Source of the DNA: Spyradenecus sp045634445
GTDB lineage: Bacteria > Verrucomicrobiota > Kiritimatiellia > RFP12 > DVOR01
Assembly: GCA_045634445.1 (NCBI GenBank)
Contig: JAZRAG010000012.1
Span: 1-29,316 of the forward strand
DNA length: 29,316 nucleotides
Direction: 5' to 3'
Made by a program: the position numbers and the translations under genes. Below, one piece after another: positions 7,681 through 16,601 of the stretch (position 1 is its first letter; each line of letters begins with the position of its first letter). The notes under the pieces are model-generated. The model was not told the DNA's origin. It saw nothing but the letters and a program-made list of their open reading frames with translations, and made no database searches.

Positions 7681-9483
7681 ATGACAACAGCTTTTTACAA
7701 CAAGTATCTTCTCTTTATCGCAGGTCTCGGCGGTTTGCTCTACGGTATTGACGTGGGCGTGATCGCTGGTGCACTCCCCTACCTCCAGGCTACGACCGAT
7801 TACAGCGCTTCGCAGATCTCCTTCGTGGTGGCTGCAGTGTTGCTCGGCTCTGTGCTCTCCTCGCTCTTCGCAGGTTCGCTCGCAGACCTCTTTGGCCGTA
7901 AGAAGATCATGATCCTCTCGGGTATCTGCTTCGTGCTCTCCGTGCCTGTGATCTGCATTCCTACGGGCTTCGCATGGCTCGTGGCTGGTCGTATTCTCCA
8001 GGGCGCTGCTGGTGGTTTCATCGGCGTGGTCGTGCCCCTCTACCTCGCTGAATGTCTCCCCGCTGAAAAGCGCGGCTTCGGCACCGGTATGTTCCAGTTC
8101 ATGCTTACCATCGGTCTCGTCTTCGCAGCTCTTGCAGGTATCGCTTGCGCTAGCTACGTGGGCAAGATTGAAGCTGTGGAATACGCATCCCTCGCTGAAA
8201 AGGGCGCTGCTATCTTCGCTGCTAAGGACTTGGCATGGAAGGCTATCTTCTGGATCTGCGCTATCCCTGGCGTGATCTTCTCTCTCGGTGCAGTTGTTAT
8301 CTCCGAATCTGCACGTTGGCTCTACAAGAAGGGTAAGAAGGATGCTGCTCTCGCAGCAATCGTTCGCTCTCGTGGTGAAGAAGCTGGCAAGAAGGAATAC
8401 GACGAAATGGCCGCTGAGCCCGTCGCAGAAACCCCTGCTGCTGAAGCTGCTCCCGTGAAGAAGGACTCCCTCTTCCAGAAGAAGTACATCGTGCCCTTCG
8501 TGCTCGCAGTCGTGATCCTCGCTTGCAACCAGGCTACCGGTGTGAACTCCGTGCTCGCTTACATCGTGGACGTGCTCTCTCAGGCAGGTCTCGAAGGTGC
8601 GCTTGCTAACTGGGGTGACCTCATTGTGAAGTGCCTCAACTGCGGTATGACCATCATCGCTATGGTGCTCGTTGACCGCCTCGGCCGCAAGTCCCTCCTC
8701 ACCATCGGTACCTCTGGTATCATCATCGGCCTTCTCGGTGTGGCGCTCCTCTTCTGGCGCTCCGAATCCAAGATGGTTGACGTCTCCAACAAGGTTGTTG
8801 CTCAGCAGCGCACCCTCGTGGAAACGAAGATGAACGAAAAGCTCGGCATCGCAATCGTTGACGAAAATGGCAAGGAAATCAAGGAAGAAGTCAAGTACGA
8901 AGCTATCATTCCTTTCCCTGCTGTAGCTCTCGGCGAACTCGCTGGCATCCAGGATGTCAAGGATTACCAGGTTAAGGTCGTTTACACCCAGGGCGAAGAA
9001 AAGGTAATCAAGACCATCATCGCTAAGGAAGACACCAAAATCGAAGACGCCACCTTCAAGGTGAAGCAGGCTAAGGACGTGGAAGGCAAGGAAGTGCTTC
9101 CCTTCACGCTCGAATCCGTGGAAGTGGGTCCCTTGCCCTCCGCACTTAACGGCTGGCTCGTGACCGTCTTCTTCGCACTCTTCATCGCCTCCTTCGCAGT
9201 GGGCCCTGGCGTGTGCGTGTGGTTGGCACTCTCCGAACTCATGCCCAACCGCATCCGTGCAGTGGGTATGTCCGTGGCTCTCCTCATCAACCAGGGTGTC
9301 TCCACGGTCATCGCAGCAACCTTCCTCCCCGTCGTGGGTGCTTGGGGTTACTCCTCGATCTTCTTCTTCTGCGCAGGCTGCACTGTGATCTACTGGATCA
9401 CCGCTGTCTTCTTCTTGCCTGAAACCAAGGGCCGCACCCTTGAAGAAATCGAAGCATTCTTCGATAGCAAGAAGCAGAAGTAA
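7681..9483 (+). CDS. MFS sugar porter with large outer-loop insertion
   Basis: This is a 600-residue inner-membrane transporter of the major facilitator sugar-porter family, probably a proton symporter or facilitator for hexoses. Family signatures are visible: GLLYGIDVGVIAGALP in TM1, DLFGRKK in loop 2-3, SESARWLYKKG after TM6, VDRLGRKS in loop 8-9 (from V331) and the C-terminal PETKGRTLEEIE. Usual members have ~450-500 residues. The excess is a hydrophilic Lys/Glu-rich insert at ~362-488, between TM9 and TM10, which the standard topology places outside the cytoplasm. An Ala/Pro/Glu-rich stretch also extends the central cytoplasmic loop (~240-260). It lies 68 bp after the sugar kinase, supporting an uptake-and-phosphorylation pair. 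Codon use is strongly biased, implying high expression. Confidence 0.92.
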   Translation: MTTAFYNKYLLFIAGLGGLLYGIDVGVIAGALPYLQATTDYSASQISFVVAAVLLGSVLSSLFAGSLADLFGRKKIMILSGICFVLSVPVICIPTGFAWLVAGRILQGAAGGFIGVVVPLYLAECLPAEKRGFGTGMFQFMLTIGLVFAALAGIACASYVGKIEAVEYASLAEKGAAIFAAKDLAWKAIFWICAIPGVIFSLGAVVISESARWLYKKGKKDAALAAIVRSRGEEAGKKEYDEMAAEPVAETPAAEAAPVKKDSLFQKKYIVPFVLAVVILACNQATGVNSVLAYIVDVLSQAGLEGALANWGDLIVKCLNCGMTIIAMVLVDRLGRKSLLTIGTSGIIIGLLGVALLFWRSESKMVDVSNKVVAQQRTLVETKMNEKLGIAIVDENGKEIKEEVKYEAIIPFPAVALGELAGIQDVKDYQVKVVYTQGEEKVIKTIIAKEDTKIEDATFKVKQAKDVEGKEVLPFTLESVEVGPLPSALNGWLVTVFFALFIASFAVGPGVCVWLALSELMPNRIRAVGMSVALLINQGVSTVIAATFLPVVGAWGYSSIFFFCAGCTVIYWITAVFFLPETKGRTLEEIEAFFDSKKQK

Positions 9484-9508
9484 TCTGCGTTTTAAGCAAA
9501 TTCAAGTG

Positions 9509-9542
9509 CGACGCGTGGCGCTGCTACGCGTCGTTCTTTTTT
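9509..9542 (+). terminator. Rho-independent terminator of the kinase-transporter unit
   Basis: CGACGCGT (9509-9516) pairs with ACGCGTCG (9526-9533), with a short inner G-C stem, followed by TTCTTTTTT (9534-9542). Confidence 0.85.
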
Positions 9543-9925
9543 ACTCTTTTGACCAATTTGTTAAGCGAATCTTTCCGCTTCATTTACGCAGCTTTCTGTA
9601 GGTTAAACAGGCACTTTTAGGGGGCTTTCCAATTTAACCTTAATTGACCTTGAATTTGAGTAGAATTGACGCTCAATTAGGGTTCATTTCAAGATGTATT
9701 CAAGCCTAATTGTTTTAGCCTTCATTTACGCCTCTTAAGCAGCTTTCTTTTCAAATTCGTATTTGAACGTTTAGCGTGAAAAACGCAGCCTTTTAAATGA
9801 CTTTTATTTCGCAATTAGAGGGTTCTGTCGCAACTTTTTGGGCGTTGCCATGCTCTTCTCTCGCAGAAAAAGAGATAAATGGTGCAAAAAGGTGCAATAG
9901 ATTCGCTTTCTCGCGAATATATTCC
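9543..9925 (+). other. AT-rich gene-free region upstream of gyrB
   Basis: No credible ORF is present. The stretch is clearly richer in A/T than its surroundings and carries several dyads: AATTGA-CGC-TCAATT (9664-9678) and TTCAAAT-TCGT-ATTTGAA (9750-9767). TTCATTTACGC occurs at 9579 and 9721, each followed by GCAGCTTTCT (9588, 9739). GGTGCAA is repeated directly at 9881 and 9891. No DnaA-box-like TTATCCACA is visible. Regulatory function for gyrB is possible but unproven. Confidence 0.5.
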
Positions 9926-9945
9926 TTTTAAATCGATTTTAATTA

Positions 9946-9954
9946 TGTTATAAT
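9946..9954 (+). promoter_or_regulatory. gyrB promoter (extended -10)
   Basis: TGTTATAAT gives a perfect TATAAT at 9949-9954 with an extended -10 TG at 9946-9947. The -35 region (around 9926-9931, TTTTAA) is weak. The predicted start is near 9961, with AAGGAAGG at 9976-9983 in the leader. Confidence 0.7.
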
Positions 9955-9989
9955 TAATGTATAGATTTTAGCTTTAAGGAAGGCTTTCC

Positions 9990-12470
9990 ATGACGGATGA
10001 TATTGAGAATGTGGCAGCACCTGCTACTGAACAGAGTTACAACGCAGATTCTATTGAAGTTTTAGAGGGGCTTGAAGCGGTCCGCGTCCGTCCTGCAATG
10101 TACATTGGTGACACGATTGAACGTGGTTATCACCATCTTGTGTACGAAGTGGTTGACAACTCCATTGACGAAGCTTTGGCAGGGTATTGCACCGATATCA
10201 ATGTGCGCATCAACACCGATGGTTCTTTGACGGTGGAAGATAATGGCCGTGGTATCCCTGTGGCTGAACACCCGAAGATGAAGAAGTCCACGCTCGAAGT
10301 GGTGATGACGGTGTTGCACGCAGGTGGTAAGTTCGGCGGTAGCGGCTATAAGGTGTCTGGCGGTTTGCACGGTGTGGGTGTGAGCTGCGTGAACGCACTT
10401 TCTGAACGCATGGACGTGGAAGTTAAGCGTGATGGCCACATCTATCGTCAGAGCTACGAACGCGGTAAGCCGCTTGCTCCTGTGGCTCAGGTGGGTGACA
10501 CGACAGCTACGGGTACGTCGGTGACCTTCATGCCCGACTCTCAGATTTTCTCCTATCGTGATGGCTTCAAGTGGGAAACCTTGGCTCATCGTTTGCGCGA
10601 ATTGGCCTTCTTGAATGGCGGCGTGCGTATTACGTTGACCGACGAATTCTCTGCCAACAAGCATCAGGAAACCTTCTACTACGAAGGCGGTATTCGTCAG
10701 TATGTTGAGCACATCAACCTCTCGAAGAACGCGCTTCATGATGTGATTTACATCACGGGTACGGGCACCAACCGTCACGGCGAAATCGCTGTGGAAGTGG
10801 CGATGCAGTACACCGACGTCTACTCTACGATTGAATGTTCGTACTGTAACAACATCAACACCATCGAAGGTGGTACGCACTTGACGGGCTTGCGCACGGC
10901 TTTGACCTCCACGGTCAATAAGTACATCGCAGAAAACAAGCTCGGCAAGAAGGCTGACACGGTGCTCACCGGTGACGATATCCGTGAAGGTTTGACGGTG
11001 GTCGTGTCGGTCAAGATTCCGCAGCCGCAGTTCGAAGGTCAGACGAAGACCAAGCTCGGCTCCGACGTGTCGGGTCTTGTGCAGTCCATCGTTTCGGGCC
11101 GTTTGGCAGACTTCTTCGCAGAAAATCCTGCAGTGGCACGTCGTATCATCGACAAGGCCATCCTCGCCTCTCAAGCACGTGAAGCAGCCCGTAAGGCTCG
11201 TGAAACCATTCACAAGAAGGGCGTTCTTGAAGGCGGCGGCTTACCTGGTAAGTTGGCCGACTGCTCGAGCCGCGACCCGTCCGAAAGCGAACTCTTCCTC
11301 GTAGAAGGTGACTCTGCAGGTGGTACGGCAAAGGACGGCCGTGACCGTCGCATCCAGGCAATCTTGCCGCTCCGCGGTAAGGTGCTCAACGTCGAAAAGG
11401 CACGCTTGGATAAGATGTTGGATAATGCCGAAATTCGTTCGCTCTTTACGGCAATCGGTGGTGGTTTTGCAACTGGCGAATTTGACCTCGCAAAGGTACG
11501 TTACCACAAGATCATCATCATGACCGATGCTGACGTGGACGGCGCACACATCCGTACGCTGCTCCTCACCTTCTTCTATCGCAAGATGCCGCAGCTCATT
11601 GAAAACGGTTTCGTCTATCTCGCTCAGCCTCCGTTGTACCAAATCAAGCGTGGTAAGAAGGCCGAATACGTGGCCAATGATGACGCTTTGGAACGTCGTT
11701 TGCTCTTGAGCTGCGACAACCTCAGCTTCGTGCGTCCTGATGGCACCTCGATTTACTTGGAACAGTTCACGCAGTTGCTTGACGTGGCTCTCGAACTCGA
11801 AACCACCATCAATAGCATTCGCATGCGCGGCGTCAATCCGGCAGACTATTTGACCACCTACCGCGCAGAAGACGGTACCTTCGCACGTTATATGGCCGTG
11901 ATTGGTAGCGGTGACACTGCTCAATTCCGCTTCCCGCATGACGACATGGAGCTCGCAGCAGCCCGCGAAGAAGGTGAACGCGCGTTGGGCGAAAGCATCG
12001 ATTTGTCGGTCTATCGCGTCTCTGAATATGCACCGAAGCAACTTCATGCCTTCCAGTGGATGGAAGTCTTCCGTGCACAGCGTTTGCGCGATCAGTTCCG
12101 TACGCTCGCAGGTCTCAACCTTGGTTTCACACCTGCTAACTACTATGGCGATGGTTCGATTTTGGGCGAATTGCGCGATGGCACACGTCCGCCCATGCCG
12201 ATTACCTCTTTGGAACAGCTCGTCAGCGAAGTGCGTCAGCGCAGCCGCCGTGGCGTAGAAATCCAGCGCTATAAAGGTCTCGGTGAAATGGATGCTCAGC
12301 AGCTCTTTGACACCACAATGAATCCCGAAACACGCCGTATGCTCAAGGTGAAAATTGAGGATGCTAGCGAAGCGGACCACACCTTTAGCCTCTTGATGGG
12401 TGAAGATGTGGAACCTCGTCGTAAGTTCATTGAAGACAATGCACTCAATGTGAAAAACCTCGATTTCTAA
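9990..12470 (+). CDS. gyrB: DNA gyrase subunit B
   Basis: This 826-residue ATPase subunit of type IIA topoisomerase pairs with GyrA to introduce negative supercoils. The GHKL ATPase domain shows EVVDNSIDEALAG, DNGRGIPV and GGLHGVGVSCVNALS. The TOPRIM domain shows EGDSAGG (Glu439) and DADVDGAHIRTLLL (Asp513/515/517). The C-terminus has QRYKGLGEMDAQQL. An extra ~170 residues (about 565-735) separate the two TOPRIM halves, as in E. coli-type GyrB, and explain the length. The start at 9990 follows AAGGAAGG. ParE is the alternative, but length, the insertion and the LHGVGVSCVNALS form favour GyrB. gyrA, recF and dnaA are not adjacent, so this is not the classical dnaA-gyrB cluster. Confidence 0.95.
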   Translation: MTDDIENVAAPATEQSYNADSIEVLEGLEAVRVRPAMYIGDTIERGYHHLVYEVVDNSIDEALAGYCTDINVRINTDGSLTVEDNGRGIPVAEHPKMKKSTLEVVMTVLHAGGKFGGSGYKVSGGLHGVGVSCVNALSERMDVEVKRDGHIYRQSYERGKPLAPVAQVGDTTATGTSVTFMPDSQIFSYRDGFKWETLAHRLRELAFLNGGVRITLTDEFSANKHQETFYYEGGIRQYVEHINLSKNALHDVIYITGTGTNRHGEIAVEVAMQYTDVYSTIECSYCNNINTIEGGTHLTGLRTALTSTVNKYIAENKLGKKADTVLTGDDIREGLTVVVSVKIPQPQFEGQTKTKLGSDVSGLVQSIVSGRLADFFAENPAVARRIIDKAILASQAREAARKARETIHKKGVLEGGGLPGKLADCSSRDPSESELFLVEGDSAGGTAKDGRDRRIQAILPLRGKVLNVEKARLDKMLDNAEIRSLFTAIGGGFATGEFDLAKVRYHKIIIMTDADVDGAHIRTLLLTFFYRKMPQLIENGFVYLAQPPLYQIKRGKKAEYVANDDALERRLLLSCDNLSFVRPDGTSIYLEQFTQLLDVALELETTINSIRMRGVNPADYLTTYRAEDGTFARYMAVIGSGDTAQFRFPHDDMELAAAREEGERALGESIDLSVYRVSEYAPKQLHAFQWMEVFRAQRLRDQFRTLAGLNLGFTPANYYGDGSILGELRDGTRPPMPITSLEQLVSEVRQRSRRGVEIQRYKGLGEMDAQQLFDTTMNPETRRMLKVKIEDASEADHTFSLLMGEDVEPRRKFIEDNALNVKNLDF

Positions 12471-12480
12471 ACTTCTCTAG

Positions 12481-12509
12481 TTGACAGAACGCTACGGCTC
12501 ATCTATACT
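12481..12509 (+). promoter_or_regulatory. Near-consensus promoter of the FHA-pilin unit
   Basis: TTGACA at 12481-12486 and TATACT at 12504-12509 are spaced by 17 bp. It begins 10 bp after the gyrB stop. No terminator separates it from gyrB, so read-through is possible. AAGGAG lies at 12525-12530. Confidence 0.8.
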
Positions 12510-12538
12510 CTAGTTGAATTGATTAAGGAGTTGCTCAT

Positions 12539-13036
12539 ATGCCTACAATCACAATCTTGAATGGTGAAGAAACCGGACGCACCTATGAATGGGGTTCGGA
12601 AAACGGAATTCGTATCGGTCGTAATGGCGCAAACGACTTCGTGATCGCCAATGCATCGGTCTCTGGCGAACATTGCATCATTGAACCTTGTGATGGCGGA
12701 TGGCGCATCAAGGACAACGATTCTACCAATGGTACACGCTTGAATGACCAGCGCATTACGATGGCAATGCTTCATCGCAATGACGTAATCGCATTCGGCG
12801 ATATCGTTGTCACCATCCGTGGCGAAGATGTCCCTGAAGCAGCATCAAACGTTGAAAGCGTGGAATCCATTCCGCGTACCACGATTGTGATGCGCCCGCA
12901 GGCAACCACGAGCCGCACCGCTGATGGCTTCTCCAAGAAGTCCGAAAGCAAAAAGCTCTTCAATGTGATCATCACGATTTCCGTGATTGGCGTCATTGCA
13001 CTTGGTGCATTGCTCGTGATTAAGATGCTAGGCTAA
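12539..13036 (+). CDS. FHA-domain protein with C-terminal membrane anchor
   Basis: This 165-residue protein starts 8 nt after AAGGAG. Residues ~1-95 form a forkhead-associated domain, which binds phosphothreonine peptides. Its key residues are present: Gly27-Arg28 (RIGR), Ser42-x-x-His45 (SVSGEH) and Asn64-Gly65 (STNGT). A Ser/Thr/Glu-rich linker follows, and a single membrane helix at ~140-163 ends the protein, placing the FHA domain in the cytoplasm. A pseudopilin gene follows after 9 bp, so the pair is probably one transcript. FHA proteins occur near type II secretion and type IV pilus genes in some bacteria; a link to kinase signalling would need a Ser/Thr kinase, which is not in this window. 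Confidence 0.9.
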   Translation: MPTITILNGEETGRTYEWGSENGIRIGRNGANDFVIANASVSGEHCIIEPCDGGWRIKDNDSTNGTRLNDQRITMAMLHRNDVIAFGDIVVTIRGEDVPEAASNVESVESIPRTTIVMRPQATTSRTADGFSKKSESKKLFNVIITISVIGVIALGALLVIKMLG

Positions 13037-13045
13037 GGCATTTTC

Positions 13046-13714
13046 ATGCGGCGCGGTTTCACGCTAATTGAACTTCTAATTGTAATGGCCATCCTCACCG
13101 TGACGATGGCCATTATTGTGATTTCATCGGGTTCTGTCTCTACAGTACAATTCTCGATGGCATCCAAAGATACGCTTCGCCTTTTGCGTTATGCACGCAA
13201 TATGGCACTTCAAACACAGCAACCCATCACCTTAACCTTCGCGCCTGGCGTCATTACGTTGCAGTCCGCATTTGACGCCGAAACTGCGCCCCAAAATACA
13301 CCCGCAGAAGAGCGTTCGCTCGCAGACGAAGAAACCAAAGCAGAGGCTTCTGAAACATCGCAAATGGCGAAGCCCCAAGGAAAACTCGTCGCAGGTGACA
13401 TTGAAGATGTGGGCATCCAAAAGTACTATGAAGGGGTTGGGTTTGAATTCATCGGATACAATGACTCCATCACCGCCGGCAGAAGCAATACCGACAAGAA
13501 GGATTTTGGCCGACGCGTAGCTGGTGAAGCCGATGAAGAAGCAGGCGAACGCAAACGCTTGAATCAAGAAACCTTCTCCATTACGGTGCGCGCCAATGGC
13601 ACAACGCGCCCCTTCAGCCTCAGAGTCTATGACAGCGAGGGCAATAAAGAAGCGGGCAACCTCATCACCGTGGACTTCCTTTGTTCTGCTAAGATTGAAG
13701 ATCCTGACAATTAA
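13046..13714 (+). CDS. Type II secretion/pilus pseudopilin-like protein
   Basis: This 222-residue protein has the prepilin motif at the extreme N-terminus, RRGFTLIELL, with cleavage expected between Gly4 and Phe5 and the conserved Glu at mature position 5. The following ~20 hydrophobic residues form the N-terminal helix. Length and layout fit a GspH/FimT-type minor pseudopilin. Between about residues 80 and 115 there is an acidic, low-complexity segment (AEERSLADEETKAEAS) that would interrupt the globular domain; this is unusual. It lies 9 bp after the FHA gene and shares its promoter. No ATPase, secretin or prepilin peptidase is in the window, so it would serve a machine encoded elsewhere. 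Confidence 0.85.
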   Translation: MRRGFTLIELLIVMAILTVTMAIIVISSGSVSTVQFSMASKDTLRLLRYARNMALQTQQPITLTFAPGVITLQSAFDAETAPQNTPAEERSLADEETKAEASETSQMAKPQGKLVAGDIEDVGIQKYYEGVGFEFIGYNDSITAGRSNTDKKDFGRRVAGEADEEAGERKRLNQETFSITVRANGTTRPFSLRVYDSEGNKEAGNLITVDFLCSAKIEDPDN

Positions 13715-13794
13715 TTGTGCACCATAGCCTTCCATTTACGTCCTAAAACACTGCACTCGCTACCCTTTTCCACGTTTACACAACACCCCTCAAC

Positions 13795-14571
13795 ATGAGT
13801 AAAAAGAAAGCCTACGCACCACGTTATGCACGCTCCGTCAGAGGCGGTCTTCGCCCACAAGGCGGTAATCGTGATGTTTGGTGGCGAAAGCGTTGGATCA
13901 CGTGGATGGAAGGTATGCACTTAGGTGCGCGTTTAGGTCGTGGCCGCAACTATGCGCAACAAGGCCAAATTCGCAGTATGACGGTCATGCCAGGTGAAAT
14001 TACCGCCGAGGTGCAAGGCGCCACCGATGAGCCCTATTCGCTCTCTATTAAGATGCCCGTCTTGGATGCAGACAAAGTCTGGCAAATCCTTCACGATATG
14101 CCCATTTGTGCAGCACAAATGGCCGCGCGTTCGCTTCCAGTTTCCTTTAACGAAGCCCTTTTGCAAAGCGACCTCTACCTCTTTCCTGAAACGAAAGCAG
14201 ACATGTCTTTTCACTGCACGTGCAAAGACTGGACACGCCCCTGCAAGCATCTCTTAGCGGTACTCTGCCTCTTCGCAGATGCGATTGCTACAGACCCGCT
14301 CCTACTCTTACGTTTTAGAGGTATTATCTTCCCTGAAGAAGCACCGATTTTGAAGCCAAAAGCGCTCTCAACAGAACAGATTTTACGTTTTCACCCCACG
14401 CCAGATGCCGCAACGATTCCCCGACGATTAGGCCCGTTACCCTATTGGCGTGGCTCAGAAGACTTCCGCAAAACGCTTGAAGATGCCTATCATCGTGCCC
14501 ATTTAAAAGCCGTCACTGCCACCGAAGGGCTCGTAGATCTCCGCTTCTCAGAAGACGCCCCCATTGAATAA
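13795..14571 (+). CDS. SWIM zinc-finger protein
   Basis: This 258-residue protein has no clear ribosome site before ATG 13795. It contains a SWIM zinc-binding motif, Cys141-x-Cys143-x6-Cys150-x-His152 (CTCKDWTRPCKH), followed by the typical hydrophobic helix (LLAVLCLFADA). The N-terminal region is basic (KKKAYAPRYARS, GARLGRGRNYAQQG) and has the look of SWIM proteins encoded beside SNF2-family helicases. No such helicase is present here. SWIM domains bind nucleic acid or protein; a role in chromatin or DNA transactions is inference. The stop codon is 3 nt before the ABC permease start, so the two may be co-transcribed although functionally unrelated. Confidence 0.85.
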   Translation: MSKKKAYAPRYARSVRGGLRPQGGNRDVWWRKRWITWMEGMHLGARLGRGRNYAQQGQIRSMTVMPGEITAEVQGATDEPYSLSIKMPVLDADKVWQILHDMPICAAQMAARSLPVSFNEALLQSDLYLFPETKADMSFHCTCKDWTRPCKHLLAVLCLFADAIATDPLLLLRFRGIIFPEEAPILKPKALSTEQILRFHPTPDAATIPRRLGPLPYWRGSEDFRKTLEDAYHRAHLKAVTATEGLVDLRFSEDAPIE

Positions 14572-14574
14572 CCC

Positions 14575-16470
14575 ATGATCATCTTACCCGTAGAACGCAA
14601 AACTTGGCGCGCACGCATCGTACTCTCGGTGCTCTATCTCTTTTTGACCTTAGGCGCTATTACGATGGTGTGGCCCTTCTTGATGATGATTTCGGGTTCG
14701 GTCGCAGGGCGTTTTGACTACCATCGTTACTCTCCTGTGGTGCGCGCCTTGTGGGATGAAGACGACCGCTTTATGCGCGTTTTAGCCTCATTTCATGCAC
14801 GCTTCCCTAATGACGTCTTCCCTGATGCGCCCGCCAACTGGGGCAGTTGGTCCGCGCTCGCCGAAAAACAGGTCAATGTCACCGCCTTCACGCGTCCGTG
14901 GATTGAAGGCATGAAGCACCCCGCCACTGCTACCGCGTGGCAACAAATGGCAAAAGACTTCTCGGACTTCAATCGTAATTACGATATTCGCAATAGTATC
15001 TGTGACTTTGACGAACGCGATGTCGCGCCCTATGTCCGAAATTTCTTTGAAGAAAAGACCAACCATCAAGGTCCCGAAGTCGCACTTGCAGAGCTCAATC
15101 GCACGTGGGAAATCCGTTACAATAGCTTCTACAACATCCGCATGCGCGCCCAACAGCGCGTCCCGCTCCACTATCCTGATTGGGATTGGCCCACCGACCC
15201 CAAAACCGAGTTGTGGCACGCCTTTAAAGCCCACTATCGCGAACTCGATCCAGCGTTGCGTCCGTACCCACGCACACGCCCCTACTGCATCACACCTCTC
15301 TGGCAAAAGTGGCGCGCACGTAACCAACTTCCTCCTGCGCTTTTCCCTGGCGATTCCGCAGATCCCCATTGGCAATCCTTTGTCACGACCGCCTACCCTA
15401 AGCGCTTGCTGCGCATTCGTTGCACTGAAACAACCACGCACCTTTGGCACGAGTACCTCTTCAAAACGTGTAAAACGCCCGAAAACTACGCACAACTCAC
15501 TGGGAAACCCGCCCCCAAAGCGCTCACCGATGTGCCCCTTCACGCCTACGAAAATAGCACCTTGTGGCGAAACTTCATCGCACATCTACCCTTTAGTGCG
15601 CTTGAAACAACCTCTCCTGAAGCCGAATGGCAAGCCTTTTTGCAAGCGCGTTACGGTTCTCTTGAGGCCTTAAATGCCGTTTATAAAGATCGCGAAGGGC
15701 GCGCATTTACGGCGACCGATTGGCGTGAGGTGCCAATGCCCCTCGCGCAGGCATTTGCCGTGACCTTTGCCAATAGCGGAAAGAGCCTCCTTTGGCAAGA
15801 CATGACCTCCAACTATCGTACGGTCAGCGACATTCTCTTCTTGCGCGGGCAAGCGTGGTGGAACACCATCGTCCTTGTGGTCTTAACCATCTTAACCACG
15901 CTCACCGTGAACCCATTAGCGGCTTACGCGCTCTCTCGTTTCCGTCTGCGTCACACCGAGGGCATTCTCTTATTCCTCTTAGCCACAATGGCCTTTCCTA
16001 CCGCCGTGACCGCGATTCCGGGCTTCTTGCTTATTCGTGAATTAGGCCTCTTAAATACCTTCGCGGCACTCGTCCTGCCCACCGTCGCAAACGGTCTTTC
16101 CATCTTCATTCTCAAGGGCTTCTTTGACGCACTTCCGCGCGAACTTTACGAAGCGGCCACCATTGATGGCGCGAGTGAATGGCAGATTTTCCGTCATATT
16201 ACCCTGCCGATGACCACCCCTATCCTCGCCGTCAATGCGCTCAACGCCTTTATTTCTGCCTACAATTCTTGGGAGTGGGCGCTCTTGGTTTGCCAACGTC
16301 AAAGTCACTGGACGCTCTCGGTTTGGCTCTATCAGATGAGCCGTCAATTTGGCGGCACGCCATGGGTCGTGATGGCGGGATTTGTACTCGTTTCGATTCC
16401 AACGGCACTCGTCTTCCTTCTTTGCCAACGCGTCATCTTGCGCGGTATCGTGCTCCCTTCTATGAAGTAA
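14575..16470 (+). CDS. Carbohydrate ABC transporter permease with ~380-residue insert
   Basis: This 631-residue protein has TM1 near residues 15-40. A hydrophilic, Trp/Arg/Pro-rich block follows (~45-425). Then comes a MalG-type permease domain with about five helices, starting at WWNTIVLVVLTIL (~428). The coupling EAA loop is clear, EAATIDGASEWQIF (Glu526-Ala-Ala, Gly532), followed by HITLP. Normal MalG-type permeases have ~280 residues; the insert sits in the first extracytoplasmic loop. Parts of the insert, for example EWQAFLQARYGSLEALNAVY followed by W-R-E-V-P, resemble segments of GH42-type beta-galactosidases and recur in weaker form, suggesting internal repeats. It would import a sugar or oligosaccharide, but the partner permease, binding protein and ATPase are not in this window. 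It starts 3 nt after the SWIM gene. Confidence 0.9.
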   Translation: MIILPVERKTWRARIVLSVLYLFLTLGAITMVWPFLMMISGSVAGRFDYHRYSPVVRALWDEDDRFMRVLASFHARFPNDVFPDAPANWGSWSALAEKQVNVTAFTRPWIEGMKHPATATAWQQMAKDFSDFNRNYDIRNSICDFDERDVAPYVRNFFEEKTNHQGPEVALAELNRTWEIRYNSFYNIRMRAQQRVPLHYPDWDWPTDPKTELWHAFKAHYRELDPALRPYPRTRPYCITPLWQKWRARNQLPPALFPGDSADPHWQSFVTTAYPKRLLRIRCTETTTHLWHEYLFKTCKTPENYAQLTGKPAPKALTDVPLHAYENSTLWRNFIAHLPFSALETTSPEAEWQAFLQARYGSLEALNAVYKDREGRAFTATDWREVPMPLAQAFAVTFANSGKSLLWQDMTSNYRTVSDILFLRGQAWWNTIVLVVLTILTTLTVNPLAAYALSRFRLRHTEGILLFLLATMAFPTAVTAIPGFLLIRELGLLNTFAALVLPTVANGLSIFILKGFFDALPRELYEAATIDGASEWQIFRHITLPMTTPILAVNALNAFISAYNSWEWALLVCQRQSHWTLSVWLYQMSRQFGGTPWVVMAGFVLVSIPTALVFLLCQRVILRGIVLPSMK

Positions 16471-16559
16471 CCCGTAGATAGCGTCTTTGTACACGCCCTG
16501 CATACTGCACCTCTTTGTAAATATTGGCATGATATTTTCTACCACAAACCCTCTACTTT

Positions 16560-16568
16560 TGATATCAT
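16560..16568 (+). promoter_or_regulatory. Possible promoter of the CNNM/CorC pair
   Basis: TGATATCAT gives an extended -10 (TG at 16560-16561, TATCAT at 16563-16568). No good -35 is visible. AAAGG at 16593-16597 would be the ribosome site. No other promoter candidate is better in the 131-bp gap. Confidence 0.3.
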
Positions 16569-16601
16569 ACGGGTATCTTGATTTAGCCTTATAAAGGTGC
16601 C

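Noticed and set aside
9543..9989. Possible replication origin upstream of gyrB.
   Set aside because: The region is AT-rich and near gyrB, but no DnaA-box-like sequence (TTATCCACA or close variants) is visible, and dnaA, dnaN and recF are absent.
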